A stretch of DNA of 64,000 bases from Treponema sp. (GCA_016286365.1 JAEESN010000002.1:1-64000); one strand, 5' to 3'. Shown: positions 39,201-49,060, counted from the first letter of the stretch. Notes: generated by a model not told the origin, from the sequence alone. Numbers and translations: made by a program.

Positions 39201-40112
39201 TTATTTTCCCGAAGAAAAATCTCTTTCACCACCAAGGTTACTAATCACAATTCCTGCCAGAACAAGGATAATTCCAGCCGCAACGCTCCACGACATTTTT
39301 TCTCCGAACAAGATGATGCCGTTCAACGTTGCAACAACTGGTTCAATCGAAGCAATAATCGAAGCCTGGCCGTTTTCTACAGATTTTAAACCGCGGGTAT
39401 AAGTAATATATGGAATCACAGTGGAAACAAGAACAAACACAAACGCAAGGCCCACACCGGAAAAAGAAGAAGCCACTGTGGTCGTAACATCCAGAGGTTT
39501 TGCAAAAAACAAAGTCGCAAAGGCGGCAAACAAAAAAGTATAAAAACTGATGGTATAAGATTCGTAACCGCGTTCAATTGCAAAGCGGCTGAAAATCGAA
39601 TAAAGAGCATATCCAAGCCCAGCCCCCAGTCCAATCATGATTGTAGAAAAATTGAGCCGCTCTACACCGCTTCCACCTAAAACGCCGGTAACAAAAATAA
39701 GACCTGTAAAAGAGAGAATAAGCGCAATAATTTTTCGGACAGAAAGCCTCTCCTTAAAGCAGAATGCAGAAATAATCATCACAAAAGCGGGAGCAGTATA
39801 CAAAAGGATTGCCGCAACAGAAAGAGATGTAATCGTAATTTCCTTAAAATAGCAGAGATTAAAAAACACGATACTCAAAAGCCCGGTTCCAAGAAAGCAC
39901 CAGATATCACGCAGTCGGATTTTAAAAAGAGATTTATCCTTGATCAAAAGAAGCAGGGCCATAAAAACAGTCGTAAGAACCGCACGCAGAAAAACAATAT
40001 CCCACGAAGAAAGCCCCATGTCATTCAGTGGCCGCACAAAAAGCCCCATACAGCCCCAGAGGACCCCCGCAAGTAAAATCAATATTTTTGAAAAGTAAGA
40101 TTTTTTTTGCAT
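39201..40112 (-). CDS. EamA/DMT family transporter
   Basis: ten TM; LLAGVLWGCMGLFVRPL; SIEPVVATLNGIILFGEKMSW. Confidence 0.9.
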   Translation of the reverse strand: MQKKSYFSKILILLAGVLWGCMGLFVRPLNDMGLSSWDIVFLRAVLTTVFMALLLLIKDKSLFKIRLRDIWCFLGTGLLSIVFFNLCYFKEITITSLSVAAILLYTAPAFVMIISAFCFKERLSVRKIIALILSFTGLIFVTGVLGGSGVERLNFSTIMIGLGAGLGYALYSIFSRFAIERGYESYTISFYTFLFAAFATLFFAKPLDVTTTVASSFSGVGLAFVFVLVSTVIPYITYTRGLKSVENGQASIIASIEPVVATLNGIILFGEKMSWSVAAGIILVLAGIVISNLGGERDFSSGK

Positions 40113-41807
40113 TTATTTTCTCACAAGCTCTTTAAACATTGAATGTCTTTTTTCATCCTGCATCAAAAGATTCAACTTAAACTGACCATCTCGGGCACCT
40201 GCAAGGATACATCGTTCTTTATAAGTTTCAAAGGAATTTTTCTGCATAGCAAATGGTATGGGTTCTGCAATTCTGAGGGAATCCCTTTTTGATTCATATT
40301 CACAATTAATTTCCATAAGTTTTTTATCTACAACAGAATTGAAATACTTTACGAGTGTTTCTTCAAGATCGATTTTTTCAAACTCATAATAAAAATCATA
40401 TACAGAATTCTGGACATCAGCAAAACCTACAAAGAATTTTGTCTTTATTCCTGTTTCTTCTTCTGCAAGATGAACTGCTTGAATAAACTGACGCTCATGT
40501 ACTTTTTCTCCGGTCATAGATATAATTCCATTAATTTTTTGGACAAACTGAATTGTAGGAATCGTTCCATATTTTCCGGTAATTTCAATTAAATCATTCA
40601 TATTATATCTGTACAGGCCTGCAAAAGTTGTTACATAAATTGAATAGCGTTTACCAACTTCTATCTCATCTATCCGCAAGAATTTTTTTTGTGAAGATTC
40701 AATCTCATCCTCCGAGACAAATTCAAAATAATGCATGTGTGGAAAAAGAACAGTATCATTTTTACCATTAAGTACCAAACCTGTTCTACATTCAGATGAA
40801 AAATAACTAAACTCCTGATAGAGCATATGTTCAGGAAAAGAGTCTTTAAATTTTTCTACATAAACACTTGTATTTCCACATTTCCAGGTAGTTAAAATCT
40901 GAATATCTGGCCAGTAATGTTTTGGAAGAACTTTTCCATACTTTTCTTTAAGAGCTCTAAGTTCTGCCGCTCTCTTCGGATTTGGATGAAGCATAGGTGC
41001 TAAAGCTTTACGAATTTCAGGTGAAATATTTAGTTTTTCGTTAAGCGTTCCTTGTTCAATATCATTACAATAATCATCAAAAAACTGATTAACATTATTC
41101 TGCATCTCAACAATTGTAGAAGGGTTAGCTGTAACAATAACATGGATATCCTGCTCAATCCCAATACGCATGATTGTATAATAACGGGCAGTATAATCTG
41201 TTATATCAAAAACATCCGCCGGAGCAGAATATATTGGCTTTACAAATTCCGGGATATCACGGCGGGTAACTCCAGAGACCGAACCATATACAGTACCATC
41301 CGGAGCAAAACCTTCAATAGCTTTTCCGACGATAGTCATTGTTGGTCCTTCAACACATTTAGGTCTATGCTTAAGAAAAGTATACAACCAGATGTTTGTC
41401 ATTTTGCTGTATACATTATCATAATACTTATTTGTAATAGGAATCCATTTTGGTTCATTCGTGGTTCCACTAGTTGTAGCATACATTTTGGGTTTACCCG
41501 GGAATAAGATATTTTCTTCTCCATGTTTATGCCGTTCTACAAAAGGACGTAAATCTTCGTAATCCTGAGGAGGAATATTTTTCTGCCAACGTGAATATAA
41601 TTCTTCGGATTTTTTTGCCGCAAGAATTTCAGAAAAATGATGCATCTTTCCCCATTCCGTATCTTTTGCATATTCCAGTATTTTTCTGAGTGTATTTTCA
41701 GAAGCTTTTTTGCAGTTTTTCGATGCTCTTTTTACTTTAGTAAAATGTATTTTACCAGCGATTGTAAGGGCATATCTGATAAGTAAAGCATTTTTTAATT
41801 TAGACAT
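40113..41807 (-). CDS. GH3 auxin-responsive-promoter family (acyl-adenylating) protein
   Basis: TSGTTNEPKWIPIT; YSSECRTGLVLN...; GLYRYNMNDLIEITG; TGEKVHERQ. Confidence 0.85.
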   Translation of the reverse strand: MSKLKNALLIRYALTIAGKIHFTKVKRASKNCKKASENTLRKILEYAKDTEWGKMHHFSEILAAKKSEELYSRWQKNIPPQDYEDLRPFVERHKHGEENILFPGKPKMYATTSGTTNEPKWIPITNKYYDNVYSKMTNIWLYTFLKHRPKCVEGPTMTIVGKAIEGFAPDGTVYGSVSGVTRRDIPEFVKPIYSAPADVFDITDYTARYYTIMRIGIEQDIHVIVTANPSTIVEMQNNVNQFFDDYCNDIEQGTLNEKLNISPEIRKALAPMLHPNPKRAAELRALKEKYGKVLPKHYWPDIQILTTWKCGNTSVYVEKFKDSFPEHMLYQEFSYFSSECRTGLVLNGKNDTVLFPHMHYFEFVSEDEIESSQKKFLRIDEIEVGKRYSIYVTTFAGLYRYNMNDLIEITGKYGTIPTIQFVQKINGIISMTGEKVHERQFIQAVHLAEEETGIKTKFFVGFADVQNSVYDFYYEFEKIDLEETLVKYFNSVVDKKLMEINCEYESKRDSLRIAEPIPFAMQKNSFETYKERCILAGARDGQFKLNLLMQDEKRHSMFKELVRK

Positions 41808-41853
41808 AAAAACCTCTGATTTTTTTAACTTCAGATAAAATATATCATATTAT

Positions 41854-42004
41854 AAGGGAGAGGTCTCCCCCTCGCTCCAGCCATAAAAAAAACTGGAGTT
41901 TTCTTTGAAAACTCCAGAAAGCCATAGATTTATTTCCTATTCGAAAAAAACCTTTTATGTCTTCCGCTACCCCTTCGCCTAAGGGGACACCCCTTAAAAA
42001 CCCC
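41854..42004 (+). repeat. mosaic palindromic repeat, copy 5 (head and tail separated by a terminator-like hairpin)
   Basis: aagggagaggtctccccctcgctccagcc ... ctggagttttctttgaaaactccag ... cttccgctaccccttcgcctaaggggacaccccttaaaaacccc. Confidence 0.7.
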
Positions 42005-42094
42005 GGGATTATTTCTTGCATTCAAATATATAATAAGCCAATGCCAGAACAAGAATTCTTGTTGAACTTTCAATGGCATTATATAATAAAGAAT

Positions 42095-42781
42095 ATGACC
42101 CAAATCCAGAAAATCCTTTTTAAATATCAGGATAAAAAATACGGTGATTTTTCTGCAAAGCTTGTGCCAACCCTTCCACGAAAGACATTTATCGGGGTGC
42201 GCTCGCCTGTATACAAAAATATAATCAGCGAGATAAAAACTCTTCCTCCGGGCGAGCTCGAAAATTTTTTTAAAGATCTTCCGCATAAATATCACGAAGA
42301 AAACTGCTTGCACATCGCATTAATCAACAAAATCAAAGATTATGATGAATGCCTTAGAGCCCTTAAAAATTTTCTCCCATATATAAACAGCTGGGCCGTT
42401 AGTGACGGACTTAATCCGCCGGCTCTCAAAAAAAACAGACAGAAACTTCTACCCGACCTTCAAGCCTGGATGCGAGACACAGCTCCTTTTACCAAACGTG
42501 TCGGTATGCTTCTTTTAATGAAATATTTTCTGGATGATGATTTTAAACCTGAATACCTTGATCTTCCGGCGAGCATCCGGAGCACTGAATATTATGTAAA
42601 CATGATGACTGCATGGCTATTTTCCGAAGCACTTGTAAAACAGTGGGATACGGCAATCACTTTTATTCAGGATAAGAAGCTTGACACGTGGACTCACAAC
42701 AAGGCAATCCAGAAAGCTTCTGAAAGCTTTCGTGTAAGCGCGGAACATAAAGAGTATTTAAAGACGCTCAGGATATATTAA
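42095..42781 (+). CDS. DNA alkylation repair (AlkD-like) protein
   Basis: KLVPTLPRKTFIGVRSPVYKNIISEIK...FLDDDFKPEYLD; MTQIQKILFKYQ start preferred, ORF start at 41957 lies in a repeat. Confidence 0.8.
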   Translation: MTQIQKILFKYQDKKYGDFSAKLVPTLPRKTFIGVRSPVYKNIISEIKTLPPGELENFFKDLPHKYHEENCLHIALINKIKDYDECLRALKNFLPYINSWAVSDGLNPPALKKNRQKLLPDLQAWMRDTAPFTKRVGMLLLMKYFLDDDFKPEYLDLPASIRSTEYYVNMMTAWLFSEALVKQWDTAITFIQDKKLDTWTHNKAIQKASESFRVSAEHKEYLKTLRIY

Positions 42782-42791
42782 GCCCGGAAGA

Positions 42792-43000
42792 ATTACTGTT
42801 CTTCGTAAGAGAGCATGCGTTTAATATATCTTTTTTCTTCGCGGCTGAGGAAGAACAGCTTCATAAAACATTCTTCTTGTACTGATTAAATTTTCTTCAT
42901 CAACTGGAATATAAACACCAATGTAATCGTCGTCCACATTTCCAAGAAAATATGAATCTACTGTTTTTGGTTGATTTTTCTTTTCTGTTCGATTTCTTTG
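42792..43000 (-). pseudogene. frameshifted remnant of unknown protein
   Basis: Minus-strand TVDSYFLGNVDDDYIGVYIPVDEENLISTRRMFYEA(frameshift)LFFLSREEKRYIKRMLSYEEQ*. Confidence 0.5.
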
Positions 43001-43006
43001 AATTTT

Positions 43007-43186
43007 TCAGTTTGATTCGTCTGCCTTTTCTTCTGAACCTTGTCTTTTGCCATCTCTAAAAGCGTAATTCTGCATCATTTCTACAGTCATATACTGTTTC
43101 CTCCATTGCGTGTTGTGTCTGGCGTCTTCTACATAGGTGTGCAGTTTCGAGGTGTAATCATAGCCAGTATTGTTTGAAATAAAGAT
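43007..43186 (-). pseudogene. second, truncated copy of the Rpn C-terminal cassette
   Basis: FISNNTGYDYTSKLHTYVEDARHNTQWRKQYMTVEMMQNYAFRDGKRQGSEEKADESN* versus the intact gene's DARHNTQWRKQYMTVEMMQNYAFRDGMEKG... Confidence 0.85.
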
Positions 43187-43381
43187 TTATTTATTTATCT
43201 CTTTTTTAAGTTCCCGGACTTTTTCAAGAGGAAGACCAATGCATTCAGTGATAATACTTTCGGATATACCTTTTTTCAACAAATTCACAGCATCTTCTTC
43301 GGCCTTTCTGTTTGCACCTTCAATTACACCTTTCTCCATGCCATCTCTAAAAGCGTAATTCTGCATCATTTCTACGGTCAT
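43187..43381 (-). other. possible internal translation product (RpnS-like, 64 aa) nested in the Rpn gene
   Basis: minus strand TGGAGGAAACAGTATATG: GGAGG with 9-nt spacing to an in-frame ATG (MTVEMMQNYAFRDG...). Confidence 0.5.
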
Positions 43382-44014
43382 ATACTGTTTCCTCCATTGT
43401 GTGTTGTGTCTGGCGTCTTCTACGTATTTATGCAGATTTGAAGTATAATCATCACCAGTTTTGTTAGAGATAAAAAAGTCAAAAAAAGTTTTTGCCTTTT
43501 CATCTTTAATCATTTTAGCACACAGTGGAGCAATAAAAAAGAGTTTAGATGTGCGGTCTCCAAGCTCGATATTTTTATCTTCCTTACAAAGATATTTAAA
43601 ACTATATAACGGAAGCCCCAAACCAAAAATATCCTCCATGCATATAAATATGACATATGAATCTTTAAGCTTATCATACGTCTGCCCCGGCTTTAACATA
43701 TCCACATCCATCACACTCTGATAGTATCGTGCACGCTCAGGAAGATCATGCGTATTTACAACCTGAACTTCAACATCGTAAACATGATTAGAGTTCTTTA
43801 CGTAAACATCAAGCCTTATGGCTTTTGAATCGTGATCGATAATCAGTGTTTCTTCATTCGACATCTCCATATTTTCGATTTTGATGTGTAATAAAAGTTC
43901 AAGAAGATGCTTACAGGCCTCCGGGTGGGTGTGCATTACCTTGTAAAAGATAAAGTTGTTTGCAAGTGTGATGTTCTCCCATTTTTCTTCGAGTGATAAA
44001 GTTTTTTCATTCAT
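43187..44014 (-). CDS. Rpn family recombination-promoting nuclease / PD-(D/E)XK nuclease family transposase
   Basis: NNFIFYKVMHTHPEACKHLLELLLHIKIENM...RLDVYVKNSNHVYDVEVQVVNTHDLPERARYYQSVMDVDMLKPGQTYDKLKDSYVIFIC. Confidence 0.88.
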   Translation of the reverse strand: MNEKTLSLEEKWENITLANNFIFYKVMHTHPEACKHLLELLLHIKIENMEMSNEETLIIDHDSKAIRLDVYVKNSNHVYDVEVQVVNTHDLPERARYYQSVMDVDMLKPGQTYDKLKDSYVIFICMEDIFGLGLPLYSFKYLCKEDKNIELGDRTSKLFFIAPLCAKMIKDEKAKTFFDFFISNKTGDDYTSNLHKYVEDARHNTQWRKQYMTVEMMQNYAFRDGMEKGVIEGANRKAEEDAVNLLKKGISESIITECIGLPLEKVRELKKEINK

Positions 44015-44167
44015 ATTAAATCCTCCTCTAAATGAAAAAAGTTCATACCCTAATATTGCTTTTTTACGCGATTTCGGACCATTTTTGAAAAAAAAAATTG
44101 AAAATTTTAACTTTTTTTTATTGCTTTAAGCAATTTATGAGGTCATAATACTTTCAGGGAGAAAAAG

Positions 44168-45091
44168 ATGAAAAAGTTTTTTTGTATTCTGGCAGTTATG
44201 GTGGCAGGGGGGCTTTTTTGTAATTCATTCGGATTTGCAAAGGATATATCCAGATCACTGTCATTCAGGGTTTTGAGCGATGTTCCTTATGACGAAAACC
44301 TTAAACCAGAAGAATATCCTGAAAACACAGAACCATTTACTTATTTTGATACATTCAATAAAGGATTTAAAACCGTATTTGTAGAAAAACAGGGATTATC
44401 CTTCAAAGATTCAGATATAAAAGAAGTCATACTAAAGAACAATAATTTTGGAGAAACAACCATCGACTTTACTTTCACAGAAGAGGGAGCAAAACTTCTA
44501 AAAAGCTTTACGGAAAAAAATTTGGGAAAAGAAACAGCGATGGATGTAAACGGAACAATCATTGTTGTAGCTATAATCCATGATGTAATTTCGGGCGGAG
44601 GTTTAATGCTTTCTTCATCAGAAACAAACGCCATCTATCATGTTGCAAAAGCTTTCGGTCTTAAAAATGATTACGAACTTTCAGAAAACACCACTACCAT
44701 CAAAAAGGAAAATCAATTCACAAAAATTGAAAAGCCTGATTTTTCAAATCCTACCGACGTAATCACAAATTTCTTCTGGAGCATTTATAATGATGAAGAA
44801 AGATTTTATGATTATATAACCCCAGAAACAGAGTTTCCAGATTGGGTCTATGAACGCATTATTAAAAACTTTGAAGAGTTTAAAGAATCACTGATTACAA
44901 AATACGAAGATTGCACTATAACAATCGATACTTCTACCCCTATAAAAAGAAGTATCATGAATACCTTAAAAAAAGAAAAAGCATCTGTAAAAGTAAACTG
45001 TGTAATCAAAATAAATAATTATGATTACGTATGTGAAATATACCTTTCGGCTGGTAAAGACGGGAAACTCTTTATATATGAAATAAAATAA
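44168..45091 (+). CDS. hypothetical exported protein
   Basis: signal peptide MKKFFCILAVMVAGGLFCNSFGFA; no recognised family. Confidence 0.55.
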   Translation: MKKFFCILAVMVAGGLFCNSFGFAKDISRSLSFRVLSDVPYDENLKPEEYPENTEPFTYFDTFNKGFKTVFVEKQGLSFKDSDIKEVILKNNNFGETTIDFTFTEEGAKLLKSFTEKNLGKETAMDVNGTIIVVAIIHDVISGGGLMLSSSETNAIYHVAKAFGLKNDYELSENTTTIKKENQFTKIEKPDFSNPTDVITNFFWSIYNDEERFYDYITPETEFPDWVYERIIKNFEEFKESLITKYEDCTITIDTSTPIKRSIMNTLKKEKASVKVNCVIKINNYDYVCEIYLSAGKDGKLFIYEIK

Positions 45092-45190
45092 TCCCACGCT
45101 CAACACAAACTGTATTTTTGTTTCTATTAATAAGAATTTTTTAGTTGACTTTATTTTTATATTCAAATAAAATTAATTATACTGCAAAGA

Positions 45191-45220
45191 GGCAGAACTG
45201 TTGTCCAGTTCTGCCTTTTT
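45191..45220 (+). terminator. rho-independent terminator
   Basis: GGCAGAACTG-TTGT-CCAGTTCTGCC-TTTTTT. Confidence 0.85.
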
Positions 45221-45245
45221 TATTTTAAAATTTTCAGGAGTTTTT

Positions 45246-46745
45246 ATGATTGAAAAAATTACCTCTATAATTACCTCTATCAATAATTCCATAAACGGTG
45301 CAGTTTGGGGAACTTTTGGTATCACACTCCTTTTTGCTGCAGGTCTTATAATGACCATCGTTAACAAAGGATTTCAGTTTACTCATTTTATTTACTGGAT
45401 TAAAAAAACTATCGGAGCAATCTTTAAAGACAAAAAGATTACAGCTCACACAGGAAAAGACAACAAAGCTATTTCACAGTTTCAGAGTCTTTGTACTGCC
45501 CTTGCCGCAACAATCGGTACAGGAAATATCGTCGGTGTTGCAACTGCCATAATTGCAGGTGGTCCTGGAGCAATCTTCTGGATGTGGGTAATGGCAATCT
45601 TTGGAATGATGACCAACTATTCAGAAAATGTCCTTGGTATTTATTTTAGAAGAAAGGGAATGAATGGTGAATGGCGTGGTGGTGCCATGTATTATCTTAA
45701 AGACGGATTTGGTGCCTATAAATTTATGAAGTATCCGGGAATCGTCCTTGCAATCTTATTCAGTGTATTCTGTCTTCTTGCAAGCTTTGGTATTGGAAAC
45801 ATGAGCCAGGTAAACTCTATTGCCGGTAACATGGAATCGGCATTCAATATTCCAACATGGGTAACAGGTATTGCTCTTGTAATCATTGCTTCTATTGTCA
45901 TTCTTGGCGGATTAAAGAGAGTTGCTTCTGTAACAGAAAAACTTGTTCCTGTTATGGCAATCATCTATATAATCGGTGCACTCATCATCTTCTTTGCAAA
46001 CATAACTTCTGTTCCTGCCGTATTTGCAGCAATCTTCAAGGGAGCCTTCTCGGTAAAATCTGCTACAGGTGGTATTGTAGGATACGGAATCCAGAAAGCA
46101 ATCACAATGGGATTTAAACGAGGTGCATTCTCTAACGAAGCTGGTCTTGGTTCTTCTGTAATGGTTCACTCATCTTCAAACGTAAAAGAACCGGTTCGTC
46201 AGGGTATGTGGGGTATCTTCGAAGTATTTGCAGATACAATCATCGTTTGTTCATTAACTGCTTTCGTAATTCTTTCTACCGGTGTTGTAGATCTTGAAAC
46301 AGGTATGATGATTTCACAGAATGCCGGTTCAGGTCTTGTAGGTGAAGCATTTGCAACAATCTTTGGAAGCTTTGGTCCAAAATTCATCGCCATCGCAATT
46401 CTTCTCTTTGCCTTCTCTACAGTTCTTGGATGGAGCCACTACGGAGCAACAGCATGGCAGTATCTCTTTGGAGAAAAAACACAGGTTATTTATAAAGTCA
46501 TCTTCGTAGTGATTATTTATTTTGGATGTACAATGAGCCTTGATCTTGCATGGGATATTTCCGACACCTTCAACGGCCTTATGATGATTCCAAACTTAAT
46601 CGGTGTAATCGCCCTCTGTCCTCTTGTTTCTAAAATTACTAAAAACTACGTTGATCGTAAGATTCATAAAAAAGATGTTGAACCAATGATTTCTAAATTC
46701 GCTGAATATCAGGTTGACGAAAAAGAACTCGAAGCAGAAGAGTAA
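45246..46745 (+). CDS. alanine/glycine:cation (AGCS) symporter
   Basis: ALAATIGTGNIVGVATAIIAGGPGAIFWMW; KRGAFSNEAGLGSSVMVHSS. Confidence 0.95.
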   Translation: MIEKITSIITSINNSINGAVWGTFGITLLFAAGLIMTIVNKGFQFTHFIYWIKKTIGAIFKDKKITAHTGKDNKAISQFQSLCTALAATIGTGNIVGVATAIIAGGPGAIFWMWVMAIFGMMTNYSENVLGIYFRRKGMNGEWRGGAMYYLKDGFGAYKFMKYPGIVLAILFSVFCLLASFGIGNMSQVNSIAGNMESAFNIPTWVTGIALVIIASIVILGGLKRVASVTEKLVPVMAIIYIIGALIIFFANITSVPAVFAAIFKGAFSVKSATGGIVGYGIQKAITMGFKRGAFSNEAGLGSSVMVHSSSNVKEPVRQGMWGIFEVFADTIIVCSLTAFVILSTGVVDLETGMMISQNAGSGLVGEAFATIFGSFGPKFIAIAILLFAFSTVLGWSHYGATAWQYLFGEKTQVIYKVIFVVIIYFGCTMSLDLAWDISDTFNGLMMIPNLIGVIALCPLVSKITKNYVDRKIHKKDVEPMISKFAEYQVDEKELEAEE

Positions 46746-46827
46746 TTTCTTAGAACTATAAAAGCCCGTAACAAAGTTCATCTTGAGTGGTGAACATTTT
46801 CCGAGGCTGATTATAAGGACTGATTCA

Positions 46828-46855
46828 TAATTATGGGTCAGTCTTTTTTTTTGCC
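46828..46855 (+). terminator. rho-independent terminator
   Basis: gactgattcataattatgggtcagtcttttttttt. Confidence 0.7.
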
Positions 46856-46904
46856 CCCGCGACTAATACTTTTTATCCACATCCCCATTTCTTCCCCATC
46901 CCCC

Positions 46905-46933
46905 TTGACAATAGTTTTATATAAAACTATTAT
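46905..46933 (+). promoter_or_regulatory. sigma70-type promoter whose spacer is a 22-bp perfect palindrome
   Basis: TTGACA (46905-46910) -17 bp- TATTAT (46928-46933); AATAGTTTTATATAAAACTATT 46910-46931. Confidence 0.7.
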
Positions 46934-46939
46934 TCAGTC

Positions 46940-47941
46940 ATGAAAAAATTATTATTAGCTTTATTACTCATTCCTGTTTTGTTTTCAGGATGTTCAAAAA
47001 AAATCGGCGGTAAATCAATTGCCGTTTTTGTTCCGGGCATAATCGACGACAGTCCGACTTATGCAAAACTCACACGCGGCGTTCAGAAAGCGGTAGATGA
47101 ATTAAATGCGGGAGCTGATGAAGCTTCTAAAATCAACCTCTATATTCTGGAAGCCGGAACCAATCAGGCTGAATGGAGTGCCAAAATCACAAGCCTCTGT
47201 GCTGAAGGAAAATACGATGTAATCATCTCTTCTAACCCTTCCCTCCCTGATCTTGCAGAACCGATTATCAAACAGTTCCCATCCCAGAAATTCATCCTTC
47301 TTGATGCAACAAAAGAAGGTAATCAGAATATACACACCGTAAGCTATGATCAGTCACAGCAGGGATATCTTGCAGGCTACGTCGGAGGACTCATGAGTAA
47401 AACTCACCGCCTTTCGCTCATCGCTGCTCAGGAATATCCTGTTATGAATGAAATAATTTATCCTTCGTTTGTAAAGGGTGCAAAAGATGCCTGTGCCGAT
47501 ACCGAAGTTGATTTCCGTGTTGTAGGAAACTGGTACGATGCAACAAAGGGTGCAGAAATTGCAGACGCTGTTATTAAAAACGGTGTTGATGTAATTCTCC
47601 CGATCTGTGGTGGAGCAAGCCAGGGTGTAATCGCTTCTGCAGTAAACGCAAAGGTTTATATTTCATGGTTTGACGATTCAGGATTTTCCCGCGCTCCGGG
47701 AACAATCATCGGAAGCAGCACAGTAAATCAGGAAAAGATGGCATACCAGAAGACAAAAGAATACATCGAAGGAAATACTCCATGGGGAAAAGCATTCATG
47801 GTTGGAATGCAGGACGGCTTTATTGATTTTATCCAGGATGATGAACTTTACATTCAGGCTGTACCGGAAGATATCCGTGCAAAGATGGCTGAACTTGTAA
47901 ACGACATCACTTCGGGAAAACTTAAAATTGAACTTAAATAA
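46940..47941 (+). CDS. BMP family (PnrA/TmpC-like) nucleoside-binding lipoprotein
   Basis: LLIPVLFSGCSKK lipobox; DDSPTYAKLTRGVQKAVDEL; YVGGLMSKTHRLSLIAAQEYP. Confidence 0.9.
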   Translation: MKKLLLALLLIPVLFSGCSKKIGGKSIAVFVPGIIDDSPTYAKLTRGVQKAVDELNAGADEASKINLYILEAGTNQAEWSAKITSLCAEGKYDVIISSNPSLPDLAEPIIKQFPSQKFILLDATKEGNQNIHTVSYDQSQQGYLAGYVGGLMSKTHRLSLIAAQEYPVMNEIIYPSFVKGAKDACADTEVDFRVVGNWYDATKGAEIADAVIKNGVDVILPICGGASQGVIASAVNAKVYISWFDDSGFSRAPGTIIGSSTVNQEKMAYQKTKEYIEGNTPWGKAFMVGMQDGFIDFIQDDELYIQAVPEDIRAKMAELVNDITSGKLKIELK

Positions 47942-47956
47942 AAAAGACGACAGAAG

Positions 47957-49060
47957 ATGCTCACGCTTAAAAATATATGTGTCAGATATTCGTATAAAAC
48001 AGTTCTCAAAGATGTTTCGCTTTCTTTCGACAGGGGAAAAATCTATTCACTCCTTGGAGAAAACGGAGCGGGAAAATCAACTCTGGCACATGTAATCTGC
48101 GGAGACTTAAAACCGACTGCCGGAAAACTTTTTATAAACGAAGAAGAAGTTTCTTTTAAAACTCCTCACGCTGCCATAAACCGTGGAATTGTGTGTGTTC
48201 ATCAGCGGCCACTTTTAGCACCGGGCATTTCTGTCTTTGAAAATTTAAAACTCGGCCAGAAAGATTTTGATAAGGACCGTGCAGAAAAAATCCTTAATAG
48301 CTGGATCCCCGAAATAAAAAAATCATTTCTGGTAAAAAATCTGACGGAAGAACAGCGCTTTTTTGTTTCACTTACAGGCGCCCTTCTCCGCTTTCCAAAG
48401 CTTTTGATTTTAGACGAACCTCCATTCATTAAAGAAGAAAAACTTCGCACACTCACAAAAGAAGGAATATCAATCATCATGATTACGCATAACCTTAAAG
48501 AAGCGCTTGAAAAATCTGATGAAGTAATTCTCCTTCAGGACGGAAATGTCTTAGAAAAAAAGCCGACAGAAAATTATACCGAAGAAGAAATCAAACAAAA
48601 GCTTTTTGGAATCTCTAAGGAAGTAAAAATCCCTTCGTTCATACAAAAAGAAAATATAACCGAAGAAGAAGTTTTAAAAATGCGCGCAAAAAAAACTGAG
48701 GTACGGGCGGGCTACATCCCTTCCGATAAAACCTTCCGCGCTTCGAATCCAGAACTTACAATTTTACAACTCTGCACGGCTTACCACACAGATAAAAAAT
48801 CAGAAGATGAAGAAAAGTTTACAAAAGAGATTTTAGAAAAAGCACAGGTAGAAATAAAACCCTACGAAAAGGCCAGAAATCTTTCGGGCGGAATGCTACA
48901 GAGAATCATTCTTGAACGAGAGATTATGGAAAGGCCCCGGGTGTTATATCTTTTTAATCCAACAAAGGGCCTTGATGTAGAAAGCACAGAACGCCTGTAT
49001 AAAAAATTAAAAACCCTCCACGAAGAGGGAACCAGGATTGTTCTTTCGGAGGCAAACTGA
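47957..49060 (+). CDS. ABC transporter ATP-binding protein (nucleoside/sugar type, two NBDs)
   Basis: GENGAGKSTLAHVICGDLKPTAG; LSGGMLQRIILEREI. Confidence 0.88.
   Translation: MLTLKNICVRYSYKTVLKDVSLSFDRGKIYSLLGENGAGKSTLAHVICGDLKPTAGKLFINEEEVSFKTPHAAINRGIVCVHQRPLLAPGISVFENLKLGQKDFDKDRAEKILNSWIPEIKKSFLVKNLTEEQRFFVSLTGALLRFPKLLILDEPPFIKEEKLRTLTKEGISIIMITHNLKEALEKSDEVILLQDGNVLEKKPTENYTEEEIKQKLFGISKEVKIPSFIQKENITEEEVLKMRAKKTEVRAGYIPSDKTFRASNPELTILQLCTAYHTDKKSEDEEKFTKEILEKAQVEIKPYEKARNLSGGMLQRIILEREIMERPRVLYLFNPTKGLDVESTERLYKKLKTLHEEGTRIVLSEAN

Noticed and set aside
38726-39244. Overlapping plus-strand ORFs (FVRKHSHHSFILQAEICLKHRILRTKC)
   Set aside because: Translation of 95-bp repeats in shifting frames (95 is not a multiple of 3); not proteins.
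45096-45245. Riboswitch upstream of the AGCS symporter
   Set aside because: Only a simple terminator hairpin is visible; no glycine-riboswitch-like core was recognised, and the hairpin fits as terminator of the preceding gene.
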